This document shows, one piece after another, positions 1 to 6,229 of a stretch of 7,490 nucleotides of DNA. The translations under genes were made by a program, and so were the position numbers. How positions within the stretch are numbered: position 1 is the first letter of the stretch; each line of letters begins with the position of its first letter. This DNA is from Planctomycetaceae bacterium UBA6172 (GTDB taxonomy: Bacteria > Planctomycetota > Planctomycetia > Pirellulales > Pirellulaceae), in NCBI GenBank assembly GCA_002422955.1, contig DITY01000304.1, forward strand, positions 1 through 7,490, read 5' to 3'. The notes beneath the pieces were generated by a model. That model had not been told where the DNA came from, did not search any database, and saw only the letters and a program-made list of their open reading frames with translations.

Positions 1-386
1 GCCGGGTTCCTCGCCGAGCGGACGCGGTCCTGGGCGGCCGAGGTGGTGAATCGCTCGTCAAACAGTCGCACGGGGAGTGAGGTCGCGTCGCCGAGCCAGA
101 CGGCGAACTTGCGCGCTTCCACGCTCTTTTGGCTCTCCTTGCCGTCGCAGTGAATCGGCAGTCCGACGACCCAGCCGTCGACGTGTTCGCGTTTGGCTAA
201 CTCGCGAAAGTAGGCGGCGTCGCGGTCCCGGTCGGTGACCGCGCGGATTTCCAGCGGGCTGACCAAGATCCACATCGGGTCACAGATCGAGACGCCGATG
301 CGGACGGTGCCGAAATCGACTCCCGCCAGACGCCCTTGGCGGGGGAAGTCGCGTTCTTCGGGGGCGACGTTGGGTGAAGGTTCCAT
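1..386 (-). CDS. ruvX: RuvX/YqgF-family nuclease (putative pre-16S rRNA nuclease / Holliday junction resolvase), 3' end cut off by window
   Basis: The reading frame gives 128 codons from the ATG at 386 to the window edge with no stop, so only the C-terminus is missing (the family is usually about 140-160 aa). The RNase H-like fold signature is clear: VDFGTVRIGVSICD (residues 23-36, catalytic Asp24), VVGLPIHCDGKE (73-84), the EARKFA stretch (90-95) and FDERFTT (109-115, catalytic Asp110). In bacteria this cytoplasmic family trims the 5' end of pre-16S rRNA and has been proposed to resolve Holliday junctions. The first 18 residues form a polar extension before the first beta strand. The start follows the stop of the large channel gene by six bases and has no Shine-Dalgarno sequence, so translation may depend on coupling to the upstream gene. 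Family assignment is firm; which of the two activities applies here cannot be told from sequence. Confidence 0.93.
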   Translation of the reverse strand, partial: MEPSPNVAPEERDFPRQGRLAGVDFGTVRIGVSICDPMWILVSPLEIRAVTDRDRDAAYFRELAKREHVDGWVVGLPIHCDGKESQKSVEARKFAVWLGDATSLPVRLFDERFTTSAAQDRVRSARNP

Positions 387-392
387 CGTGGT

Positions 393-3300
393 TCAGGCGC
401 TGTGCTTGCGGAGCGAACGCATTTCGGCCGCGGGCGGGGTGACGTGCGCCGCGTCATAGCGTGATTCCTGCCCCGCGATCGCCGCCGCGGCCATCCGGTC
501 CGTCAGCGAATCGGGGAATGTACGCACATGCACGTCCTGCTGCGGGAAGGCGATTTCGATCTGGTGTTTTCGGAAGGCGTCATCGATCGCCGTGTGCAAC
601 TCGTGACGCAGAATTCTGGTTTGCATCAGCCCGGCCGCGAAGACCCGCAATTCGAAATCGAGGCTGCTCGATCCGAAGGCCGAGAAGACGACGACGGGTG
701 CCGGATCGGTCATGACCAGCGGGTTGGCGGAGGCGATTTCTTGCAACAAGCGAGTCGCCAATCGGGTGTCGGAGCCATAGGCGATGCCGACCTTGATCAC
801 CAATCGTAGGTTCGGATTGGAGAGTGTCCAGTTGACCAAATTGCCGGTCACGAAGTCGCGATTCGGGACGATCAATTCCTTGTTGTCCCAATCGAGCACC
901 GTGGTGGCGCGGATCCGAATCCGGGTCACGGTGCCCGACACGGTGCCGATGGTCACGGTGTCGCCCACGCGAATCGGCCGTTCGAAGAGCAGGATGATCC
1001 CGGAGACGAAGTTGGCGAAGATTTCCTGGAGGCCAAAACCCAAACCGACGGTCATCGCGGCGACCAGCCACTGGATGCTCTGCCAACCGATCCCGATTTG
1101 GCGAAAGCAGAGGGCGGCTCCGATCACGATCAGGACGTACTGGGTGAGCGCGCTGGCGGCGTAGCGGGCCCCGGCGTCGAAGGGGAGTCGTTGGAAGACG
1201 GAAATGTCGAGCAAGCCAGGCAGGTTGCGACAGGAGATGACGGTCAGGCTGAGCCAAACCCCGCCCCAAAAGAGGTCGACCAGGGTCACCCGAACCAATT
1301 CCCCCTGTTCCGTCGGCGGCACGACGCTGTTGGTCCAGAATTCGAAACGGTTGAAATAACCCAACGCGGGCAGGATGTCGCGGTAAATGAGCATCAACAA
1401 ACTGACACCCAGGACGAGCACACCGATCCGGATCAGCCGCTGGTTCTGCTCGTTGACTTCGGACAGTTGCAATTCCATCGGGTTGCCTGCGACCGGGACG
1501 TTCTCGACCGACTGCTCGCCCGTCTCGGCTTGCCGGGCCTGCACCAGCGCCGCGCGGCGCTCGCGGGCTCGCTGGAACGCCAGGCGTCGATAAACCATCA
1601 GCAACCAGCGCATGGCCAAGGATCGCACGACGAGAATCAACGCGATCGCGGTCCAGGTCGCGGCGATGCGCGTCGAAAGCCGGGTCGCGGTGTAGTGAAA
1701 CCCGATCGCCGAAATGAAGCCGAGGACCAGCGGGATGACAATCAGGGCACCGGACCAGAGGCGATAACTGTGTTGATACCAAGCCCCCTGGTGTTCGCCG
1801 TGGAACATCCGGCCGACCGCCCCCGATTCGCGAAATAATTCGAACGAGATGGTCGTGATCGCCAGCGTTTGGGCGATCAAGGCCAAGCGGCCGACGGTGC
1901 TGATCAGCAGTTCGTCGCCGGTATACGCGGTGAACAAGCAGACGAAACTGGCGGGCAGACTGCTGAACTGGGCCAAGCCCATGGCGCGGCGGATCGCGGT
2001 GGTGATCTCCGAGGACCAGTCGAAATGGGCTTCGGCCAAGCCGTTGGGCTGACAACCGACGACGATGAACCGCAGGGCCGCGAAGGCCCCGGCGGTGATC
2101 AACATCGCGTTGCCCAGGGCGAACGAGATTTCGCCTTGCGTCGCGACCGTGATCAAACGCCAACCGAACAACGCCATCAACGCGGGTAATGGGGCGGCCA
2201 ACACTCCGGTCAGGAACAGGGCACGAAAGGTCGGGGCCATGCCCGTGTTGCTCGCCTTTTGCGCGAACTGGGAGGTGAGCTCGAGCTCCGCGCGCAACCG
2301 GCGGCGGATCACGATCAGCCAGAGCGGAGGCATCGCCAGCAGCGCGAACAACGGGTGCGTCCGCCAGTCGCCACGCAAATCATCCCAGACCCCACGCCAC
2401 GTCTGCGGCTGCGTCAAACCGGCGATGGAGGTCAGCAGGGGTGAGATCAGCGACGGGGAGAGCGGCGCGGTGCTGCGGACCCACAGGACGTGTTCGGATA
2501 TGAACGTCGCATGCTGATTGATCTCCTTGGCCAAACCGACTTCGGCGGATTCGAGGGCTGCCAGACGCCCCAGTTGGTCGCGTGCGTTGCCGCTCAGCTC
2601 CGCGTAGAGGTTCAGCCTCGCGGCGAAAACTTCCATCAATTCGCTGCGGACATCGACCTGCTCGATCAGTCCCAACTGTTCTCTCACGGTCGCCAAATGC
2701 TTGTCGACGACCTCAGCGATCGGCTGAAGTTTGCGACGCTCATTTTCCCATTCCAGTAGCTTGAAGTTCAAGTCGGCCTGCGCCTGGACGCGCTGTGCCG
2801 CCCGGTTGCGGTAGGTCTCGGTATCCGGCAGTTCGGCCTGTTGGCTGCGGAGCATGATGCCGATCGACTGCGAGAACCCGGCCTCCTCGGCACGCTTGCG
2901 GGTGTCGGCATAGCGGACACTGAGGTCTTCGCGTTTCGCTTCGGTGCTCACCACCTCGCTGCGAGCGGTCTCCATCGCGGCGACCAATTGCGAGTTTTCC
3001 TCCGCCAAAATGCTGTTGATCTTGGCCGCTTCTCGGACTGCCGGGTGTACTTTGTTGGCCGCGCTGCGGGCCGCGACGGCTTGTTGCTTCGCCTCCTGCT
3101 TTTCCCGTTCGGCGAGTATTTTTGCCAACTCGGCGACCTGGCGCTGCGTCGCTTTGGCGTCGCGATCGGCCAAATCGGTCTTGAGCGTCATCACGCGGGC
3201 CGCCTCCGCGTAAGTTTTCGCCTCCTGCTGCAAGCATTCCCATTCCCGCCACCGCTGCAGCCGCACCGCTTCCGTTCGTAAACGTTTCGCCGCCTCCAAG

Positions 3301-4364
3301 ACTTGAGATGCGTCACCCAGGGGCGGAGCCGCGAGCTGCGAATTGACCTCTTCGAACCTGGCCCGCGCTTGCGAGCTCAGTTCCGGCAGGATCCGGGTGC
3401 GGTTGGTCCGCGATTCGATCTCGGCGTGCAGGCTCGACAGACGATCGCGGTAGGTTTCGAAGTTCGCGTGCGCGGTTTGGTAGGCCGCGCGAATCTCATT
3501 GCTGCTCCGCGACGTAAGATCACTCGGCAATTCGGCGGAGGTGAGCGGTTCGGTGAGCAATCCCTGCAGCGCCTGCGTCGCCTGAGGAACCGCCGTCGCC
3601 TCGTTGCGTAATGCCGTCGTTCTGGCCGCGAACTGATCCGCTTCCTTCAGCTTCTCGATCGCCCGCGCGCATTGCTCGGTGATCTGCGCTTTCAGCTCTT
3701 CGGAAATCCCCGCCGTTTCGAGCCATTCCGCTTTCCGCGCTTCGATGGTGGCAACGGTCAACCCGTTTGCCTGCTGTGGCTGGGCGGATTCCTGACTAGC
3801 CGCCGTCGCGCCAGCCACGTCGGCCACGGGGATTGCGGCGGCAGGTGACACGGGGGCCGATGCCGCGGGGGCGGGTGACACGGCCGCGGGCGCCGAACTG
3901 GGGACCGTCAAGGGCGCGGGCGACGTGGGCAGGTTCTCCGCGGGCGCCGCGGACTGAGGCGTGGCGGTCAGTTGCGGGCGAACCCCAGCGGTGCCCGATC
4001 CCGCGCCCGCAGCCGCTGGGTCACGGTCTGGGGTCGCGCCCAGGGGGTTACCCAATCCCCGCGGCTGAGGCACGCCGCCTGCCGGTGTTCCGCCGAGGGG
4101 GATACTGAACGGGTCCTTTCCGGTGCCTTGCGAGGGGGGACCGGGTTGGGGGGGCATCGCGAAGTAGGACGCTCGCGTCGTGGGGGCGGGTTCACCACCC
4201 GCGGGAACCGGCTGACCGTCCGCCCGGATCACCCCAGCGTTATCCAAAGGGTACGCCGGCGGCGGTGGCTGCTGGCCGTGCGAAGGACCAAAACCTAGCC
4301 CCAACAGGGCGATGGCGAGCGTCCGCGACAACGCGAAACGACGAAAAAAACAGAACAAAAACAT
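393..4364 (-). CDS. Large MscS-family mechanosensitive channel of the MscK/MscM (KefA/YjeP) type
   Basis: The protein has 1323 aa, against about 1100 for E. coli MscK and MscM. Residues 1-30 look like a signal peptide (MFLFCFFRRF then a hydrophobic stretch). Residues 31-200 are a Pro/Ala-rich low-complexity linker. Residues 204-640 are charged, Ala/Glu/Arg-rich and probably coiled coil, matching the periplasmic MscS_porin-type region. About eleven membrane segments follow between 671 and 1127, with a charged cytoplasmic loop at about 920-975. The MscS core is unmistakable: pore helix VGLGFGLQEIFANFVSG (1106-1122), then LFERPIRVGDTVTIG, the RATTVLDWDNKELIVPN beta domain and a C-terminal IEIAFPQQDVHVR motif (1269-1281). 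The family forms heptameric inner-membrane channels that release solutes on hypo-osmotic shock. Similarity is about equal to MscK and MscM, so no symbol is given. I chose the ATG at 4364 because the signal peptide begins there and a GGGAGGG sequence lies 12-18 bases upstream; an in-frame ATG at 4457 would add 31 residues that do not resemble a signal peptide. Confidence 0.95.
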   Translation of the reverse strand: MFLFCFFRRFALSRTLAIALLGLGFGPSHGQQPPPPAYPLDNAGVIRADGQPVPAGGEPAPTTRASYFAMPPQPGPPSQGTGKDPFSIPLGGTPAGGVPQPRGLGNPLGATPDRDPAAAGAGSGTAGVRPQLTATPQSAAPAENLPTSPAPLTVPSSAPAAVSPAPAASAPVSPAAAIPVADVAGATAASQESAQPQQANGLTVATIEARKAEWLETAGISEELKAQITEQCARAIEKLKEADQFAARTTALRNEATAVPQATQALQGLLTEPLTSAELPSDLTSRSSNEIRAAYQTAHANFETYRDRLSSLHAEIESRTNRTRILPELSSQARARFEEVNSQLAAPPLGDASQVLEAAKRLRTEAVRLQRWREWECLQQEAKTYAEAARVMTLKTDLADRDAKATQRQVAELAKILAEREKQEAKQQAVAARSAANKVHPAVREAAKINSILAEENSQLVAAMETARSEVVSTEAKREDLSVRYADTRKRAEEAGFSQSIGIMLRSQQAELPDTETYRNRAAQRVQAQADLNFKLLEWENERRKLQPIAEVVDKHLATVREQLGLIEQVDVRSELMEVFAARLNLYAELSGNARDQLGRLAALESAEVGLAKEINQHATFISEHVLWVRSTAPLSPSLISPLLTSIAGLTQPQTWRGVWDDLRGDWRTHPLFALLAMPPLWLIVIRRRLRAELELTSQFAQKASNTGMAPTFRALFLTGVLAAPLPALMALFGWRLITVATQGEISFALGNAMLITAGAFAALRFIVVGCQPNGLAEAHFDWSSEITTAIRRAMGLAQFSSLPASFVCLFTAYTGDELLISTVGRLALIAQTLAITTISFELFRESGAVGRMFHGEHQGAWYQHSYRLWSGALIVIPLVLGFISAIGFHYTATRLSTRIAATWTAIALILVVRSLAMRWLLMVYRRLAFQRARERRAALVQARQAETGEQSVENVPVAGNPMELQLSEVNEQNQRLIRIGVLVLGVSLLMLIYRDILPALGYFNRFEFWTNSVVPPTEQGELVRVTLVDLFWGGVWLSLTVISCRNLPGLLDISVFQRLPFDAGARYAASALTQYVLIVIGAALCFRQIGIGWQSIQWLVAAMTVGLGFGLQEIFANFVSGIILLFERPIRVGDTVTIGTVSGTVTRIRIRATTVLDWDNKELIVPNRDFVTGNLVNWTLSNPNLRLVIKVGIAYGSDTRLATRLLQEIASANPLVMTDPAPVVVFSAFGSSSLDFELRVFAAGLMQTRILRHELHTAIDDAFRKHQIEIAFPQQDVHVRTFPDSLTDRMAAAAIAGQESRYDAAHVTPPAAEMRSLRKHSA
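3765..4274 (-). repeat. Coding low-complexity Pro/Ala-rich linker in the channel gene
   Basis: This part of the channel gene encodes residues 31-200, dominated by Pro, Ala, Gly, Ser and Thr, with blocks such as QQPPPPAYP near the start and SPAPAASAPVSPAAA near the end. It sits directly after the signal peptide and before the coiled-coil region, so it should lie in the periplasm. Within it, 3841-3870 and 3871-3900 are an imperfect 30-base (10-codon) tandem repeat, sharing GGTGACACGG at the same offset and about 20 of 30 bases. The function is unknown. A flexible tether to, or through, the peptidoglycan or cell wall is an inference. Confidence 0.7.
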
Positions 4365-4567
4365 CTTACTGCGTTTCCCTCCCAGAGCTTCAACGGCGAT
4401 GTCAGGGCACGACGCCGCTCGTGGGCAATCTGGCAAATGAGTCGGCGACCCTACCAACAGGTCGCTCGCGAAACAAAGATCAATTCATGGTTCGAGGAAA
4501 TGAATGGGGTAGCTGCGTGAAATAGTGGATGAGGTCAGCGGCACGCGCGGACGTACGGGCTCGCTGG
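4365..4567. other. Intergenic gap between permease and channel genes
   Basis: These 203 bases lie between the permease stop and the channel start, both on the minus strand. Apart from the purine-rich GGGAGGG just upstream of the channel start, I see one small inverted repeat (4445-4465, 6-bp arms GCGACC/GGTCGC, 9-base loop) without a following T-run, so it is not a convincing intrinsic terminator. No good sigma70-like promoter for the channel gene was found: a TTGATC at 4479-4484 (minus) has no -10 box at proper spacing. The channel may use a non-consensus promoter or be read through from the permease gene. Confidence 0.5.
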
Positions 4568-5911
4568 TCAACCCGCGAGCGCGCGACGGAACACCCAGCG
4601 GCCGACCAAGCCGGCCGCGATGATGACCAATCCGGCTGCCCAGACTCGCGGTTCCACCCAGAATGCCAGGCCAAGGCAGCTAGCCAAGCCAGCACAGGCT
4701 ATCCAGCGTGGGTAAAGCCGCTGGTCCGCCGGCATCGCCAGCGCCGCCAGGTTGGTGATCGCGTAATAGATCAAGACGGTGAAGGCGCTGAACGACCAAG
4801 TCGTTTTGAAATCGCCGATCAGGCAAAACGCCACGATCGCGACGCCGACGGTCAGCACGGCGATCGCGGGGGTAGTTTGAGCCGTGTTCAGTTTGGCAAG
4901 GATCCGGGGTGCGTCGCCACGACGCCCCATCGCCAACAGCACTCGCGACAGCCCCAACTGCAGATTCAGGGAGACGCCGAGCATCGCGGTCATGGCCCCG
5001 ACAGAGACCAGCGGCACCAACCAGGGCTGGTCGAAGGCGGCGGCGATCGTTACCAACGGCGCGGTCCGTTCCGCCGTGGCCGCGGAAAAAGCCGTGGCGC
5101 CGACCGCGGCGGTGCCGATCAGCCCGACGGCCAGATAGATCAACGCCGACAGGACCAACGTGATCACGATCGCACGCGGGATCGTCTGCCGAGGTTCGCG
5201 GACCTCTTCGCCCATGGTGGCGATCCGCCCATAGCCGGTGTAGGCGACGAACATCAACGCCGAGGCTTCCAGGAACCCGCCGATGCTGCGGGGAATGAGT
5301 GGCGATAAGTGCTCCGCCCCCCGCTCGACCGCCAGCGGGATCCCGCAGAGCACGAAGCCGCCGAGCGCCGCGAGCGTCGTCGCGACGATCACCCAATTGG
5401 CCCAGTTCGAACGTCGCACGCCGGCCGCGACGATCGCCGTCAACGCGATCACGGCCAACACAGCGACTCGCTCCGCCGACCAGATCGCGGGCAGTTCCAC
5501 CGAGGTCGTCAGGTAGCCAGCAAAGCCGCGTGCCGCTGTCGCCGCCGACGCCGTTTTGGCGCACAAGAACAGCCAACCCGCCAAGAATCCCAACCACGGA
5601 CGGAGATAGTGGTAGCCGTATTCGTAAGTCCCACCGCTCACCGGAAGCGTCGCGGCCAGCTGGGCGCTGCTGAGGGCGTTGCAGGTCGCGACGGCGGCCG
5701 CCACGGCAATCGCCAGCAGCACGCTGGGGCCTGTGATCCCCGCTCCGATCCCGATGCTGACAAACACACCGGTACCCAAAATCGACCCCATGCCGGTCAG
5801 CACCGCGCCGCTCAGGCCAAGCTCCCGGCGCAACACGCCAGCCGAACTCGGGTCGATTTCACGCTTGGGCATCTCTGCAGCGCTGCCCATCGCGTCGCTT
5901 GCGGGTTTCAT
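4568..5911 (-). CDS. APC-superfamily amino acid permease
   Basis: The product is 447 aa with about twelve hydrophobic segments (roughly 33-55, 61-82, 105-128, 149-165, 172-192, 213-232, 246-275, 288-318, 345-367, 372-393, 403-419, 423-442), the usual size and topology for amino acid-polyamine-organocation transporters. Diagnostic motifs are the unwound TM1 glycine motif GSILGTGVFVSIG (42-54), VSGGTYEYGYHYLRPWLGF (91-109) in the TM2-TM3 region, FVAYTGYGRI in TM6 (221-230), and the conserved loop GEEVREPRQTIPRAI (234-248). It should import or exchange amino acids or related amines at the inner membrane; the substrate cannot be predicted. The start is uncertain: the ATG at 5911 lies about 34 bases downstream of the expected transcription start of a TATAAT promoter, but in-frame ATGs at 5890 and 5872 also precede TM1 and none has a clear ribosome binding site. 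An open frame upstream to 6373 is antisense to the next gene and is not treated as coding. Confidence 0.93.
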   Translation of the reverse strand: MKPASDAMGSAAEMPKREIDPSSAGVLRRELGLSGAVLTGMGSILGTGVFVSIGIGAGITGPSVLLAIAVAAAVATCNALSSAQLAATLPVSGGTYEYGYHYLRPWLGFLAGWLFLCAKTASAATAARGFAGYLTTSVELPAIWSAERVAVLAVIALTAIVAAGVRRSNWANWVIVATTLAALGGFVLCGIPLAVERGAEHLSPLIPRSIGGFLEASALMFVAYTGYGRIATMGEEVREPRQTIPRAIVITLVLSALIYLAVGLIGTAAVGATAFSAATAERTAPLVTIAAAFDQPWLVPLVSVGAMTAMLGVSLNLQLGLSRVLLAMGRRGDAPRILAKLNTAQTTPAIAVLTVGVAIVAFCLIGDFKTTWSFSAFTVLIYYAITNLAALAMPADQRLYPRWIACAGLASCLGLAFWVEPRVWAAGLVIIAAGLVGRWVFRRALAG

Positions 5912-5951
5912 GAATCCATGGGGGAATGAGCGGACAAAATTAGAAGGGCTT

Positions 5952-5980
5952 ATTATACCGATTTGGCCATGCTTTGCAGC
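5952..5980 (-). promoter_or_regulatory. Candidate sigma70-type promoter for the permease
   Basis: The minus strand has a perfect TATAAT at 5952-5957, in a locally AT-rich patch of GC-rich DNA. Transcription would begin near 5945, giving a leader of about 34 bases to the ATG at 5911. The -35 region is weak: the best hexamer with a 16-base spacer is CTGCAA (3 of 6 matches). The strong -10 and its position support it; there is no experimental evidence. Confidence 0.5.
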
Positions 5981-6106
5981 CGCATGGCTCCGACGCGGCC
6001 GTCTCGAGGGGTGCGCTGGGGCTAGTCGAGAGGCCAACGCGTCAATCCCACGGCGAGTGGATCGTCGCTCAAAGGGACGGGCAAAAACCCGAAAAATCGG
6101 TTCGTA

Positions 6107-6120
6107 TCGCGCGGTCGCGA
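6107..6120. promoter_or_regulatory. Operator-like inverted repeat
   Basis: TCGCG-CGGT-CGCGA is an inverted repeat with 5-bp arms and a 4-base centre, ending three bases before the candidate -35 hexamer of the plus-strand promoter. It could bind a dimeric regulator, but arms this short are expected by chance in GC-rich DNA. Confidence 0.2.
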
Positions 6121-6123
6121 ACG

Positions 6124-6152
6124 CTGAGCGGTTCGTCCCCATCGAGTATGAT
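6124..6152 (+). promoter_or_regulatory. Weak candidate promoter for the PSCyt1-DUF1549 gene
   Basis: TATGAT at 6147-6152 matches the -10 consensus at five of six bases. Exactly 17 bases upstream is CTGAGC (6124-6129), which matches TTGACA at three of six. The expected leader to the ATG at 6230 is about 70 bases. This is a plausible but unproven site. Confidence 0.3.
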
Positions 6153-6229
6153 GACTTTCCCACCCGAGTCTCCCTCACGCTGTTCCTCGACTTTCCCTCC
6201 CGGTCGCCGAGCCGGACCCCAGGGCCGCG

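Larger units (their letters stand above)
5912..6229. other. Divergent intergenic region between permease and PSCyt1-DUF1549 gene
   Basis: These 318 bases separate two genes transcribed away from each other, so both sets of 5' control signals should lie here. I see a perfect TATAAT on the minus strand near the permease, a TATGAT candidate -10 on the plus strand nearer the cytochrome-like gene, a 14-base inverted repeat at 6107-6120, two overlapping short hairpins at 6078-6100, and two copies of CGGTTCGT (6098-6105 and 6129-6136). No convincing small gene or structured RNA was found. Open frames crossing it in either direction are extensions of, or antisense to, the flanking genes. Confidence 0.6.

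Noticed and set aside
1098..1838. A 246-codon plus-strand open frame antisense to the channel gene
   Set aside because: Its composition (many Asp, Gln, Arg, Gly) is the usual antisense shadow of a membrane protein gene, and it covers well-conserved channel sequence.
580..2163. A 527-codon open frame on the minus strand in another frame of the channel gene
   Set aside because: It lies wholly within the channel's membrane and MscS-core coding region. Its translation is Arg/Asp/Gly-rich with no domain signature, typical of a shifted frame in GC-rich DNA.
4365..4457. Upstream ATG at 4457 as the start of the channel gene
   Set aside because: The extra 31 residues are not hydrophobic and would bury the obvious signal peptide; the ATG at 4364 starts the signal peptide directly and has a purine-rich sequence upstream.
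4445..4465. Inverted repeat GCGACC/GGTCGC as a terminator after the permease gene
   Set aside because: The stem has only six base pairs with a 9-base loop and no T-run follows on the minus strand, so it does not meet the form of an intrinsic terminator.
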